From a virus, in the IMG/VR virus record IMGVR_UViG_3300042936_000811, positions 19,669-83,668 of that record: DNA of 64,000 nt, one strand, 5' to 3'. The position numbers and the translations under genes are program-made. The notes beneath the pieces were generated by a model that was not told the origin of the DNA, searched no databases, and saw only the letters and a program-made list of their open reading frames with translations. Below, in pieces: positions 9,601 to 17,656 of the stretch. Within the stretch, counting starts at the first letter, position 1. Every line of letters begins with the position of its first letter.

Positions 9601-11272
9601 CGTTAACACCACTAATTCCACTTGAACCCGAGGTACCACTTGAACCATCGGTACCACTTGTTCCTGAACTACCGTCAGTTCCACTTGTTCCTGAAGAACC
9701 ATCAGTTCCTGAAGTACCTGAACTCCCACTTGTTCCTGAAGAACCGCTAGTCCCTGAAGAACCATCCGTTCCACTTGTTCCTGAAGAACCATCTGTTCCT
9801 GAACTTCCGCTTGTTCCTGAACTACCGTCAGTTCCGCTAGTTCCTGATGAACCATCTGTTCCTGAACTACCGTCAGTTCCACTTGTTCCTGAAGAACCAT
9901 CAACACCACTTAATCCGCTTGAACCCGAAGTGCCTGAACTTCCGTCAGTTCCACTTGTTCCTGATGAACCATCTGTTCCTGAACTTCCGCTAGTTCCTGA
10001 TGAACCATCTGTTCCTGAAGTTCCTGAACTACCGTCAGTTCCGCTTGTACCTGAACTACCATCTGTACCACTTGAGCCCGATGTTCCTGAAGAACCATCT
10101 GTTCCACTAGTTCCTGATGAACCATCTGTTCCTGAACTACCGTCAGTACCGCTTGTTCCTGAAGAACCGTCAATACCACTAGTTCCTGAACTACCGTCAG
10201 TTCCACTTGTACCTGAACTACCGTCAGTTCCACTTGTACCTGAACTACCATTGGTACCACTTGTTCCGCTTGAGCCCGATGTTCCTGAAGAACCATCTGT
10301 TCCTGATGTTCCTGAAGACCCACTATTTCCTGACGTACCTGAACTACCATCGGTCCCACTAATACCTGAAGTCCCTGAAGAACCATTAACACCACTTATA
10401 CCACTAGACCCTGAAGTTCCCGAAGAACCATCAGCACCTGAAGTTCCCGAACTACCGTCAGTTCCTGAAGTTCCTGAAGAACCGTCAATCCCACTTGTTC
10501 CTGAAGAACCTGACGTTCCTGAAGAACCGTCAGTCCCACTTGTTCCTGAACTACCATCAGTACCTGAAGTACCTGATGAACCATCAGTACCCGAACTTCC
10601 ACTAGTCCCTGAAGAGCCGTTAGTCCCTGAAGAGCCGTTAGTCCCTGAAGAGCCGTTAGTTCCTGAAGAACCACTACTACCAGAAGAACCACTACTACCT
10701 GACGTACCCGATGTTCCTGATGAACCACTTTCACCCGAAGAACCCGATGAACCCGATGAACCGTTAGTTCCTGAAGAACCGTTAGTTCCTGAAGAACCGT
10801 TAGTTCCTGAAGAACCACTACTACCAGAAGAACCACTTGAACCTGAACTTCCTGATGAACCACTTGAACCTGAACTTCCTGATGAACCACTTGTTCCACT
10901 AGAACCTGATATTCCTGAAGTACCACTTGAACCTGATGTTCCTTTAGTTCCTGAACTACCCGAAGAACCGCTACTTCCTGATGTTCCACTACTTCCTGAA
11001 GAACCACTTAAACCTGAAGTACCATTTTGACCACTTGAACCTGACGAACCATTAACACCACTTGTTCCTGATGAACCATTAACACCACTTGTTCCTGCAG
11101 TACCTGAAGTACCAGCAAGGGATAGAGCATCCGCAATTTGTTGGATACTTGCTTTATATGATGAACCTGCGGGGTTTTGTGATGTATCACCCGTAATGAC
11201 AATGTGTACAATGTCATCTGGAGATACTATCGGAGCTTGGGTTCTGTCGGTCAGTCTTTGATAATTCGGCAT
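3611..11272 (-). CDS. Giant proline-free Gly-X-Y fibre protein (2553 aa)
   Basis: Residues 1-53 form a small N-terminal head. Residues 54 to about 2400 are roughly 780 consecutive Gly-X-Y triplets built from GTS, GSS, GTD, GTN and rare GLS, GVD, GIS, GVN; no proline is visible in this stretch. The section encoded at about 6850-10700 is rich in GTD and carries longer-range units with GLSGVDG or GISGVNG, whereas the section at about 4060-6850 is almost only GTS/GSS. The last 150 residues (from SPVVSGNDNEVL) form a globular tip. Family knowledge: regular Gly-X-Y gives collagen triple helices and Gly-rich segments can also form polyglycine-II bundles. A repeat without proline or charge pairs is unusual. 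Role as a tail or head fibre is inferred from the tail-fibre neighbourhood and the late-type promoter. If fully extended as a collagen helix it would be among the longest phage fibres. Confidence 0.85.
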   Translation of the reverse strand: MPNYQRLTDRTQAPIVSPDDIVHIVITGDTSQNPAGSSYKASIQQIADALSLAGTSGTAGTSGVNGSSGTSGVNGSSGSSGQNGTSGLSGSSGSSGTSGSSGSSGSSGTKGTSGSSGTSGISGSSGTSGSSGSSGSSGSSGSSGSSGSSGSSGSSGTNGSSGTNGSSGTNGSSGSSGSSGESGSSGTSGTSGSSGSSGSSGSSGTNGSSGTNGSSGTNGSSGTSGSSGTDGSSGTSGTDGSSGTSGTDGSSGTSGSSGTSGIDGSSGTSGTDGSSGTSGADGSSGTSGSSGISGVNGSSGTSGISGTDGSSGTSGNSGSSGTSGTDGSSGTSGSSGTSGTNGSSGTSGTDGSSGTSGTDGSSGTSGIDGSSGTSGTDGSSGTDGSSGTSGTDGSSGTSGSSGTDGSSGTSGTDGSSGTSGTDGSSGTSGSSGTDGSSGTSGTDGSSGTSGSSGLSGVDGSSGTSGTDGSSGTDGSSGTSGTDGSSGTSGSSGTDGSSGTSGTDGSSGTSGSSGTSGSSGTSGTDGSSGTSGTDGSSGTSGTDGSSGTSGSSGISGVNGTNGTSGSSGTSGTDGSSGTSGSSGTDGSSGTSGTNGSSGTSGTDGSSGTSGTSGTDGSSGTSGTSGSSGLSGVDGSSGTSGTDGSSGTSGTDGSSGTSGTDGSSGTSGTSGTDGSSGTSGTSGSSGLSGVDGSSGTSGTDGSSGTSGSSGTSGTDGSSGTSGTDGSSGTSGTSGSSGSSGTSGTDGSSGTSGTDGSSGTSGSSGTDGSSGTSGSSGTSGSSGSGGSSGTSGTDGSSGTSGTDGSSGTSGTDGSSGTSGTDGSSGTSGSSGTDGSSGTSGTDGSSGTSGSSGLSGVDGSSGTSGTDGSSGTSGSSGTDGSSGTSGTSGTDGSSGTSGTSGTSGTDGSSGTSGSSGLSGVDGSSGTSGTDGSSGTDGSSGTSGSSGTSGSSGTDGSSGTSGTDGSSGTSGSSGSSGTSGTDGSSGTSGTDGSSGSSGSSGISGVNGSSGTSGTNGSSGTSGSSGTDGSSGTSGSSGTSGTDGSSGTSGTDGSSGTSGTDGSSGTSGTDGSSGTSGTSGTDGSSGTSGTDGSSGTDGSSGTSGTDGSSGTSGTSGTDGSSGTSGTNGSSGTSGSSGLSGVDGSSGTSGTDGSSGTSGSSGTSGTDGSSGTSGTDGSSGTSGSSGTDGSSGTSGTSGTDGSSGTSGTSGTDGSSGTSGSSGTDGSSGSSGTSGTDGSSGTSGTSGTDGSSGTSGTDGSSGTSGTSGTDGSSGTSGTDGSSGTSGTDGSSGTSGTSGTDGSSGTSGTDGSSGTSGSSGLSGVDGSSGTSGIDGSSGTSGTSGTDGSSGTSGSSGSSGTSGSSGTSGTSGSSGLSGVDGSSGTSGTDGSSGTSGTDGSSGTSGTSGTDGSSGTSGTSGTDGSSGTSGTSGTDGSSGTSGTSGTDGSSGTDGSSGTSGTSGTDGSSGTSGTDGSSGTDGSSGTSGSSGISGVNGSSGTSGTSGSSGTSGSSGTSGSSGTSGSSGTSGSSGTSGSSGSSGSSGTSGSSGTSGTSGSSGSSGTSGSSGSSGTSGTDGSSGTSGSSGTSGSSGTSGSSGTSGSSGTSGTSGSSGSSGSSGTSGTSGSSGSSGSSGSSGSSGTAGTSGTSGSSGSSGTSGSSGTSGSSGTSGTSGSSGTSGTNGSSGTSGSSGSSGTSGTSGSSGTSGTSGSSGTSGSSGTSGSSGTSGSSGTNGSSGTSGTSGSSGTSGTSGSSGSSGSSGSSGTSGSSGTSGTSGSSGTSGTSGTSGTSGSSGTSGSSGTSGTSGSSGTSGTSGSSGSSGTNGSSGTSGSAGTSGTSGTSGTSGSSGTSGSSGSSGSSGSSGSSGTSGSSGSSGSSGTAGTSGSSGTSGSSGSSGTSGTSGSSGSSGSSGSSGTSGTSGSSGSSGTSGSSGTSGTSGSSGTSGTSGSSGTSGSSGTSGSSGSSGTSGTSGTSGSSGTSGSSGSSGSSGTSGSSGTSGSSGTSGTSGSSGSSGSSGSSGSSGTSGSSGTAGTSGSSGTSGTSGSSGSSGSSGSSGSSGTSGSSGSSGSSGSSGTAGTSGTSGSSGSSGSSGSSGTSGTSGSSGSSGSSGSSGSSGSSGTSGTSGSSGTAGTSGTSGSSGTSGSSGTSGSSGSSGSSGSSGSSGTAGTSGSSGTSGSSGSSGSSGSSGSSGTSGSSGSSGTSGSSGTAGTSGTSGSSGSSGTSGSSGTSGSSGTAGTSGSSGTSGTSGSSGSSGSSGTAGTSGTSGSSGSSGSSGSSGTSGTSGSSGTSGSSGSSGTSGSSGTAGTSGSSGTSGTSGSSGTSGTSGSSGTSGTSGSSGTSGTSGTSGTSGSSGTSGSSGSSGTSGSSGSSGTSGSSGTSGTSGSSGTTGTSGTSGLQGTSGTSGTSGTSGSSGTSGLSPVVSGNDNEVLTSDGAGGITSEPNLTFDGTTLGITGDTIEQGNQSLQSCRETGVTTTTLICRFPFASGSSATFDYYVYDSGTNAMRSGIIMTVWDGTNTAFTDSSTPDLNASTVAVKFYTVIIGSNLELYAAIGGGTWDISVGTRIVF
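4060..11110 (-). repeat. About 7 kb of Gly-X-Y coding repeats
   Basis: The minus strand consists of about 780 Gly-led triplet codon groups. Two zones differ: Asp-containing GTD triplets dominate roughly 6850-10700, while Thr/Ser-only triplets dominate roughly 4060-6850. The rare GLSGVDG and GISGVNG units recur at irregular intervals within the first zone, suggesting block duplication. Confidence 0.9.
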
Positions 11273-11288
11273 CTTTTTAGTCTATATG

Positions 11289-11296
11289 TATAAATA
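11289..11296 (-). promoter_or_regulatory. Putative late promoter motif TATTTATA
   Basis: Coding-strand TATTTATA 16 bases before the ATG of the giant fibre gene, in the 47-base gap after the neighbouring gene. Confidence 0.6.
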
Positions 11297-11319
11297 TGAA
11301 TCTTTTCATAATTTGGTTT

Positions 11320-11622
11320 TTATTGGTCTTCGAATATATAAATATTTGCATCCATGAAAATAAAGATTTCTCCGTCTTGATAAATCTTACCTTTCTCGTC
11401 ACAATAAATTATTCCGAACTTTTCGCACCCCAAAGAGTCTATGATTTTTATTCCAACGGCGGGGGCTGAATTGAATGTGGTTGGTAGTACAATAGATATT
11501 GATGGAGGTACTTGAGTGTTAATAGTTGAAATTAAAACACATTGATTCCCATACACATCACACGCATATAAATCATACGGTAATGTAACTCCAGAAACTC
11601 CAGTAATCTCAATTTGTGTCAT
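11320..11622 (-). CDS. Small probable virion protein of unknown function (100 aa)
   Basis: Not recognised. The protein is beta-rich in appearance with four Cys and ends in a hydrophobic/acidic stretch. A late-type motif sits 4 bases upstream of the ATG and a terminator of the preceding adhesin gene lies just upstream, so it has its own transcription start. Placement between two fibre genes suggests a tail-fibre accessory or attachment protein. That role is inferred from context only. Confidence 0.6.
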   Translation of the reverse strand: MTQIEITGVSGVTLPYDLYACDVYGNQCVLISTINTQVPPSISIVLPTTFNSAPAVGIKIIDSLGCEKFGIIYCDEKGKIYQDGEIFIFMDANIYIFEDQ

Positions 11623-11626
11623 ATTG

Positions 11627-11634
11627 AATAAATA
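11627..11634 (-). promoter_or_regulatory. Putative late promoter motif (TATTTATT)
   Basis: One mismatch from TATTTATA, 4 bases upstream of the ATG at 11622, giving a very short or absent leader. Confidence 0.45.
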
Positions 11635-11664
11635 GTTAGTATTTACTTTAACTCTTTTTTAAAA

Positions 11665-11692
11665 CAAAAAATCCCCCAAGGGTTGGAGGACT
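11665..11692 (-). terminator. Terminator after the LamG-like adhesin gene
   Basis: Minus-strand hairpin TCCTCC...GGGGGA with a 7-base loop followed by a T-rich tract, 22 bases after the stop at 11714. Confidence 0.75.
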
Positions 11693-11713
11693 TTATTTAT
11701 GTTTTTATAGTTA

Positions 11714-12748
11714 TTAATAAGGAGTGTCAGAACTACGTGTTATTGCCCCAACAATAACGGTACTACCTAAATTACTAAGGTCTTGTTGAAAAGAGGGTGA
11801 ATTTAATGAGTCAATTAAAAGAACACAGTCACCATCATTAATTTGATTAGTGGACGCACCTCCGTAAGGATTTGCACCTTGTATTGGTAATAATGAACTT
11901 TTGGGGGTTGTAAACCCACTTGTATATACAATATTTCTACATATCCTTATATCAGTAAGTTTCGCATCTAAAAAATTACTACTCGATAGTAAAGAGCCAA
12001 AATAAATTAAACCAATAGTGTTACTAATCAGAGTGTTAGGTATTCCAACGGCAGTTTTGTCATTACCATCAAAATAGACTTTAACTTGACCATTGTCACA
12101 TGTAATTGCAATGTGTTGCCAAACATTTGTTGACAATGGTAGAGATATCGCATTACCAGTGGATAATCCGTGAAGACAACTATCTGATGGGTCAATATAT
12201 AAATTTAAATCACCACCACCAAATGAAGCACTTTGACTAAATATGTATTGGTTACTACCTGTTGATACTGGATTTCCAAAATACCAAAATTCAATTGTAA
12301 AGAATTCATTAACTGTACCAATATGAGTAGGAATAATCCTTGCCGTATTAGAACTATTTGGAAATATTAACGAACCTGGATTTACTTCCCAAGAAGACCA
12401 ATGTCCAAAACCGTTCATCCAAATATACGCCTCGTCACCTGTTGTGTAAGTTTTACTACTAACAAATCCCGCCTTTTCAACAAATGAAATTTCATTTAAC
12501 GACAACGACCTCCAAAATCCTACATACGCAGAAATCCCTAACGGATTTGGTTGTGTTCCTGTTGGAACTGAGTGAGCGATTACATACCCAAGGTCTTCAT
12601 CGGGTCCGTTCCACCATTGAATTCCACCTGGTTGTAATGTGTAGTCTTGGTCGTCAACCCCAATAGTTAATGTACTATTAAATACTCGGATAGCCCCATT
12701 GATTAGTGATAATGTTGGATTATATGCAAATGGTCTTGATGTTGACAT
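11714..12748 (-). CDS. Tail adhesin with LamG/concanavalin-A-like domain
   Basis: Of 344 residues, about 145-290 look like a laminin-G-like (LamG) jelly-roll. Visible hallmarks are FTIEFWYFG near the start, NVWQHIAITCDNGQVKVYFDG in the middle and a closing strand with LTDIRICRNIVYTS. Residues 1-140 form a separate beta-rich N-terminal part. LamG-like domains are common in phage tail spikes and adhesins and bind glycans or proteins. The gene is preceded by a late-type motif and followed by a terminator, so it is a single-gene unit within the adhesin block. Ligand unknown; virion location inferred. Confidence 0.75.
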   Translation of the reverse strand: MSTSRPFAYNPTLSLINGAIRVFNSTLTIGVDDQDYTLQPGGIQWWNGPDEDLGYVIAHSVPTGTQPNPLGISAYVGFWRSLSLNEISFVEKAGFVSSKTYTTGDEAYIWMNGFGHWSSWEVNPGSLIFPNSSNTARIIPTHIGTVNEFFTIEFWYFGNPVSTGSNQYIFSQSASFGGGDLNLYIDPSDSCLHGLSTGNAISLPLSTNVWQHIAITCDNGQVKVYFDGNDKTAVGIPNTLISNTIGLIYFGSLLSSSNFLDAKLTDIRICRNIVYTSGFTTPKSSLLPIQGANPYGGASTNQINDGDCVLLIDSLNSPSFQQDLSNLGSTVIVGAITRSSDTPY

Positions 12749-12764
12749 AGTTTTTTTTTTATTT

Positions 12765-12772
12765 AATAAATA
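12765..12772 (-). promoter_or_regulatory. Putative late promoter motif (TATTTATT)
   Basis: One mismatch from TATTTATA on the coding strand, 16 bases before the ATG at 12748. Confidence 0.5.
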
Positions 12773-12805
12773 TCTTTTATTTTTATTTTATTCTTAAACT
12801 TAATA

Positions 12806-13303
12806 TTATAAACCAATTGTTGGTGTTACACAAGGGGTGCGAGTTAATGTTGGTGTTGGTCTTGGAGCACGAGTTGGTTTTGGGGTTGGTGTTGGGGTGG
12901 CGCAAGGGTCAAAAGTAGGGGTTGGTGTTGGGTGTAGTGTTGGAGTTGGTGTTTTGGTTGGTTTAGGCGTTTTAGTTGGTTGTGGGGGGCAAGGAGTGTC
13001 TGTTGGTGTTGGTGTTGGCGTACTTGTAGGAATAGGAGTTGGGGTACTTGTAGGTGTTGGTGTAGGTGTTGGTGATGGAATTGGTCTAACAACAGTTAAG
13101 AAGTTAGGGCAGTCAGAATTAATAACTAATATAGTATAAACACCATAAACCTCTCTTGGGGGAGTTAATAAGTTAGGTTCAAATAAAAAAGGTAATAATA
13201 CATCACCTAAATTAATAGCGTCCATACTGTTGTCAGGTTTAAAAACAACATTAGCAATTTGACCATTATAATTGATACTAGATATTACAATTGTTTCATT
13301 CAT
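12806..13303 (-). CDS. Protein with long Pro-Thr mucin-like tail (165 aa)
   Basis: Residues 1-75 are a compact beta-rich domain; residues 76-165 are nearly all Pro, Thr and Ser in PTPTPTP units, with Cys and Lys/Arg interspersed ([17 protein letters not shown]). The start codon overlaps the stop of the upstream 1001-residue gene by 4 bases (ATGA), so the two are translationally coupled and probably act together. Pro-Thr tails of this kind are extended, protease-resistant and commonly O-glycosylated in other systems; glycosylation here is only a possibility. No catalytic motif is seen. Likely a tail or fibre accessory protein. Confidence 0.7.
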   Translation of the reverse strand: MNETIVISSINYNGQIANVVFKPDNSMDAINLGDVLLPFLFEPNLLTPPREVYGVYTILVINSDCPNFLTVVRPIPSPTPTPTPTSTPTPIPTSTPTPTPTDTPCPPQPTKTPKPTKTPTPTLHPTPTPTFDPCATPTPTPKPTRAPRPTPTLTRTPCVTPTIGL

Positions 13304-16300
13304 ATACTTAAATTATTTGGGTCACAATCACAATTGATATCAACAACTGTTACAGTTCCTCCACCATTAAGTTTAATTACATTGATGGCACATTTATAAG
13401 TTATGGTAACATATAATGGTACATCAATAACTTCGACAGTATTATCACAATATAAAATTTGATACGTTGAACCAGTTCCAGGTCCAAATCCACTATATAA
13501 TTGGAATGTTTTGCAACAAGATGAACAATCTCCAATAACCGTATACGTCAGAAAATTTATATGCTGTATTCCTGCACCGCCTCCATATAGACAACTACCT
13601 ATAATATTTGGTAGTGGTACCCAATTATTCATTCCCCCAATTGGTGTAAGACTATTTATAGGAAGATATGCGAGTGGGTTAGGTAATGGATAATATGTGG
13701 ACATATCCTCTAAAATCCAATAATTATTTATATTATCCCAAGAAATCCTCATTAATACGGTGGGTGGGGCGATAGAGTAATAAGTGAAATAATATGATGA
13801 TTTACCATTAATCTGAGTTGAAGGACTTATATTTGATGGTAATGCAATTGTACCAGTACAATCCGTTAAATCATCAATAAAACGAATACACTCTCCAGGT
13901 GTATAAACCGTAGGTGTAGGTGTAGGTGTAGGTGTTGGTGTTGAAGTTGGTGTTGAAGTTGGTGTTGAAGTGTTAGTCGGTGTTGGTGTTGGGGTGTTAG
14001 TTGGTGTTGGGGTCGGTGAATATGTGGTTGTAGTTGTTGTTAAATTTGAGGTTGTAGTTGTTGTTGTTAAATTTGAGGTTGTAGTTGTTGTCGTTAAATT
14101 TGAGGTTGTTGTTGTCGTTGTGGTTAAATTTGTGGTGGTGGTTGTTGTTGTTTCTCCAGATATTTGGTATGTAAAGTCGTTAGGTAAACAAACCGATGTC
14201 GAGCAGTCAGGACAATCAGGGTTAAACATTCTGAAAGTATTTTTTAATAAATTAAAGTTGTGTTTTACCTCAGGAGCCGATAATGGGGTAACATACATTC
14301 TAAATTGTGAAATGGCACCATCAAAAGTTCCCGCAAAATTCTGTTCAATTAATATATTAGTTTTTAACCCATTAAATGTTGTCCCCGATAAATCATTAAT
14401 TGGGAAATTTTCAGGGTCTTGAATATAAGGTCCGTAAGGTTGCGTCATAGATGAAAAAGTTAAATTTTCTCTAAGTCCTTGGGTACCTCCACCCCACGAT
14501 ATATTAAATGGAACACCAACTTGTTTTTCTTTGTCGGTATCTAACCCTCTTGGGATAATCTCCTCAAAATTTTCAATTGTATGAAATAATTTACCATTAA
14601 CGTAAATCTTAAGTCTCCCATTTCGATATAATTTATCAATTAACCATTTTTCATTTAATCTAACCAACTCAATTTGTTCTGATGTTTTACCACCAATTTG
14701 AGTGTATGGTATTGTAATTAATGATGTTGCATTATTTGCTAATGATTCTAAATAAAGTTTTTCAGTTATATCACCAAGTCCTCCTCGATACCATAAATCA
14801 CACGTATCTAACCATGTATATCTTTCCCATACCGCATCTACTTGAAACCAATGTTCCTCCTCTAACCACGCGGGATTCTCTAATAAACATGTAGGGTAAA
14901 TTGGGGGTGTACAATAATCAACAATAGTGTGTCCTGTAGTGTACGTAATTCCACTTGTTTCACAAGAACCCGTAGTAACACAGTCTCCTGTGAATTTTAA
15001 CATTCTAACTCCGATACCAGGATTTTTTGGGTCACCACATAATCTAAAAGATAATGCGTTTGACATAGAATCATATATTGGATTTGTTTCACAAGTATTT
15101 TCGATTGATGTAAATCCTGTATTACAGTTATAACAAGTTGTGGTTGTTGTACAAACATCACATGATGGTGTGCAAACAGGTGGTAGTTCACAATCAGGTA
15201 TTGGCGTTGGAGGGGGTGTTGGTGTTGGTGTTGGGATAATTATAGTGTCGCATATGTGTGTTTGACATTCCCACCCACAAGTTTCACAAGGGTCTAAATT
15301 ACAATCACAACCACAAGTAATTTTCTTTTCTGGGTCTCCATTACAACTACTACACCCATAATTAACGTGAGGGTCATGAATATTATTTACTGACCTTGGC
15401 GGATAAACAAATACACATCTACTATCCGTAATTGTTCTATTACAACAAGCACATGTTTGTAGTTGAGTTAGACCTGATGTTACTCGATTGTACCCCGAAA
15501 AACACAATGGACTACCACTGGCGTGGTGATAAAATTTATTTTCAGCTCTAGTTCCAAAATAAAAAAAAGTATTCTTATTGTTTGGATAAATTTCATTAAG
15601 AGTTGTTTCATTAGGTAATGGAGAATACTCATTGATAAGTCTTGGTTTCAAAACCATTTCAACGGACCATCCTTTATTCATTCTTTCAGGAAAAATCTCA
15701 TAATCAAAACCAAATAATTTATAAAACCCTTGATAAAAACCACCATATAATTCGTGGTATCTACCCTCAAAAGGGCTTGATTTACTAACCACTTCGTATA
15801 AAACGGTTTTATTAAACCCCGAAAATCTTACGTTAGGTAAATTGGTGTGACCTGTAACTTGATGTAACTTTAATCTTCGGTCGTAATACATTCTATTGAA
15901 TTTTAAATAATCAGAATATAAACCTTTAGTGAATGTTATCGTTTCACCCGTCATTTGGTTGACTAATCCGTTGTCAACACCTGTTAACCCAATATCACAT
16001 GATGTTGATGATGAGTAACAAGTCAAATCATCATTATTTGGATTGTAATAATTTTGAGATACAAAAATATTATTATTATTGTATTGTTTATATGAAAGTG
16101 TTTGGTTTTGAACACTTAAAGGATTGTTAATGTCAAAATAAACAGGAAGTCGGTTTCCGTATGTTTGTGCAATCAAATATGGGGAGAAAACAACCTCTTG
16201 ATTGTAGTCTTGTTCATCTGAGGTCAAAGACATATCATTGGAATCTAAATTAAGTTTTAGAGACCAATTTGAGCGGACGTATTGATTTATATTTTGACTT

Positions 16301-16305
16301 GCCAT
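13300..16305 (-). CDS. Large multidomain adhesin with Cys-rich and Thr/Pro mucin-like segments (1001 aa)
   Basis: The first 250 residues form a structured domain. About 280-400 is Cys-rich with paired motifs (CACC, CSSC, CGCDC) and may bind metal or form disulphides. A second part (about 460-700) has jelly-roll-like features such as [15 protein letters not shown]. Residues about 715-760 are runs of six or seven Thr separated by Ser-Asn-Leu, followed by PTPTPTNT repeats to about 800. The final 200 residues are another globular domain with Cys. The arrangement of adhesive domains separated by mucin-like linkers fits a tail adhesin. It is transcribed divergently from 16356 and is coupled to the downstream Pro-Thr protein. 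Confidence 0.7.
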   Translation of the reverse strand: MASQNINQYVRSNWSLKLNLDSNDMSLTSDEQDYNQEVVFSPYLIAQTYGNRLPVYFDINNPLSVQNQTLSYKQYNNNNIFVSQNYYNPNNDDLTCYSSSTSCDIGLTGVDNGLVNQMTGETITFTKGLYSDYLKFNRMYYDRRLKLHQVTGHTNLPNVRFSGFNKTVLYEVVSKSSPFEGRYHELYGGFYQGFYKLFGFDYEIFPERMNKGWSVEMVLKPRLINEYSPLPNETTLNEIYPNNKNTFFYFGTRAENKFYHHASGSPLCFSGYNRVTSGLTQLQTCACCNRTITDSRCVFVYPPRSVNNIHDPHVNYGCSSCNGDPEKKITCGCDCNLDPCETCGWECQTHICDTIIIPTPTPTPPPTPIPDCELPPVCTPSCDVCTTTTTCYNCNTGFTSIENTCETNPIYDSMSNALSFRLCGDPKNPGIGVRMLKFTGDCVTTGSCETSGITYTTGHTIVDYCTPPIYPTCLLENPAWLEEEHWFQVDAVWERYTWLDTCDLWYRGGLGDITEKLYLESLANNATSLITIPYTQIGGKTSEQIELVRLNEKWLIDKLYRNGRLKIYVNGKLFHTIENFEEIIPRGLDTDKEKQVGVPFNISWGGGTQGLRENLTFSSMTQPYGPYIQDPENFPINDLSGTTFNGLKTNILIEQNFAGTFDGAISQFRMYVTPLSAPEVKHNFNLLKNTFRMFNPDCPDCSTSVCLPNDFTYQISGETTTTTTTNLTTTTTTTSNLTTTTTTSNLTTTTTTSNLTTTTTTYSPTPTPTNTPTPTPTNTSTPTSTPTSTPTPTPTPTPTVYTPGECIRFIDDLTDCTGTIALPSNISPSTQINGKSSYYFTYYSIAPPTVLMRISWDNINNYWILEDMSTYYPLPNPLAYLPINSLTPIGGMNNWVPLPNIIGSCLYGGGAGIQHINFLTYTVIGDCSSCCKTFQLYSGFGPGTGSTYQILYCDNTVEVIDVPLYVTITYKCAINVIKLNGGGTVTVVDINCDCDPNNLSI
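13893..14160 (-). repeat. Thr-run and Pro-Thr coding repeats
   Basis: The minus strand encodes five Thr runs separated by SNL, then TPTPTNTP-like repeats. At DNA level these are imperfect repeats of about 36 bases (Thr runs) and 6 bases (Pro-Thr). Confidence 0.8.
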
Positions 16306-16314
16306 CTTTTTTAT

Positions 16315-16322
16315 GATAAATA
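16315..16322 (-). promoter_or_regulatory. Putative late promoter motif (TATTTATC), minus arm of a divergent pair
   Basis: Lies 9 bases before the ATG at 16305. Together with the plus-strand copy at 16336-16343 it forms an inverted repeat in the 50-base divergent spacer. Confidence 0.5.
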
Positions 16323-16335
16323 CTCTAAATCGAAG

Positions 16336-16343
16336 TATTTATT
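16336..16343 (+). promoter_or_regulatory. Putative late promoter motif (TATTTATT), plus arm of a divergent pair
   Basis: Lies 12 bases before the ATG at 16356 and mirrors the minus-strand copy at 16315-16322. Confidence 0.5.
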
Positions 16344-16355
16344 GGAAAATGTGTT

Positions 16356-17192
16356 ATGATAAATTTTAACAAAGAATACTACAGTAATAATTATTACTTC
16401 TTTTTAAAAGATAGAGGAGACCAAATCTCCTTATACTATTCTATTGCTGACACTTTAACCGAATCTAGAAAAAAAGACAAAAAAATGGACTTCGATAAAA
16501 AAGATTCGAAAAAAGTTAAAGATGTTGTAAATAATATTTTAAAATCAAAAGAAAAACAAACAACAATTGATATTGAGGATAAATTAAAAGGTGTAAAAAA
16601 ATCTTCGGGTGAGATTGGTGAGTTAGTTGATTCTGACGGAACTATGTTAAGTTCAAGAATTCCTTTGATAAATTTAACCCTTTCCCCAAGAAAAACAATG
16701 GACCAAACTGTTGTTATGGCTAGAACAACAAATGACCCTGTAACAAGAGGTTACCGTGTTTATTATGGTGAGAGTGAAGAAGAAAAAGAAAATATTGTGT
16801 CAGAAGTTGACTATTCAGAAGCCTTTGGATATGTTGAGACTGAAGGAAAAGATTTTAAAGAAACTATAAATATATTAAAAAAGATGGGTGTTGAGAATCC
16901 CGTACAAAGAGCAAAAGAATTTGGTAAATTACCCAAAGCTAAGAAAGTTGGTGGTAAATTAAAACAAAGACTTTCTGAAAAAGATAGTATTGAAGAACAA
17001 CAAAAAGAAAAAATGATTAAAATGGTTGAGGACATCTTAACTAAGAAATCTAAAGATAGTTCAGACGTTGTAAAACGTGATGAAAGCGTTAGTAAGATAT
17101 TAGTTAAAAATTTACAATCAATTAAAAAATTAGCAGATAAAGAAGGTATCAGTATTTCTAAATTAATTAACATATTAAAATCAAATGAATAA
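16356..17192 (+). CDS. Hypothetical Lys/Glu-rich protein (278 aa)
   Basis: Not recognised. The N-terminus is aromatic (NYYFFLKDRGDQISLYYSI), the middle is beta-like with VTRGYRVYYGESEEE, and the C-terminal half is Lys/Glu-rich helix that could form coiled coil. The gene overlaps the next by 8 bases and starts a five-gene run to the terminator at 18996, driven by a late-type motif. A structural or head/tail assembly role is inferred only from the promoter class and neighbours. Confidence 0.6.
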   Translation: MINFNKEYYSNNYYFFLKDRGDQISLYYSIADTLTESRKKDKKMDFDKKDSKKVKDVVNNILKSKEKQTTIDIEDKLKGVKKSSGEIGELVDSDGTMLSSRIPLINLTLSPRKTMDQTVVMARTTNDPVTRGYRVYYGESEEEKENIVSEVDYSEAFGYVETEGKDFKETINILKKMGVENPVQRAKEFGKLPKAKKVGGKLKQRLSEKDSIEEQQKEKMIKMVEDILTKKSKDSSDVVKRDESVSKILVKNLQSIKKLADKEGISISKLINILKSNE

Positions 17193-17655
17193 AGATTTAT
17201 ATGGAAATAAATTTTCTCTACCTGAGGAGGTTGTAAGTTATTTACAACAGTGTCATGATGCCGCGGGAGGTGCTGACGAAAGTGTTGAGGGTTATAAGAG
17301 AAACAAAGAACTAAGAGATAGTCGTGAAGTTACATATCAACAATTAAAACGAATGAAAAATTGGTTTGATAAGTTTGAGGGTGACGAAAATGATTTATCT
17401 TATATTTTAAATGGGGGTCATTATGTTAAAAATTGGGTTCACAACACCTTAACTTCAATGAGAGATAATGTACACAATACTAAAAAGAATAAATCTGAGG
17501 TTTTACCTAATCAATTTATTCAGCCACATGAGAAGAATGACATGACAACGATTAATAGACCTAGTAAAAGTCACAAATCAACCGTTGATAAATATGACAC
17601 TGCTATCATGGAAAATTTAACTAGAATAAACGATTTAATTAAAAAAATAATATAA
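17185..17655 (+). CDS. Hypothetical protein (156 aa), likely virion-associated
   Basis: Not recognised. A helical N-terminal half contains QCHDAAGGADESVEGY and LNGGHYVKNWVHNTL; the C-terminal part is polar. It overlaps the upstream gene by 8 bases and ends one base before the next gene, so it belongs to the late operon 16356-18976. Confidence 0.6.
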   Translation: MNKDLYGNKFSLPEEVVSYLQQCHDAAGGADESVEGYKRNKELRDSREVTYQQLKRMKNWFDKFEGDENDLSYILNGGHYVKNWVHNTLTSMRDNVHNTKKNKSEVLPNQFIQPHEKNDMTTINRPSKSHKSTVDKYDTAIMENLTRINDLIKKII

Positions 17656-17656
17656 T

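Noticed and set aside
213-11030. Very long plus-strand frames rich in Pro-Glu-Val/Leu opposite the fibre genes (988 and 2361 residues)
   Set aside because: They are antisense by-products of Gly-Ser/Thr triplet codons; the minus-strand genes have proper ends, terminators and promoters, and the plus-strand frames have no promoter or start context.
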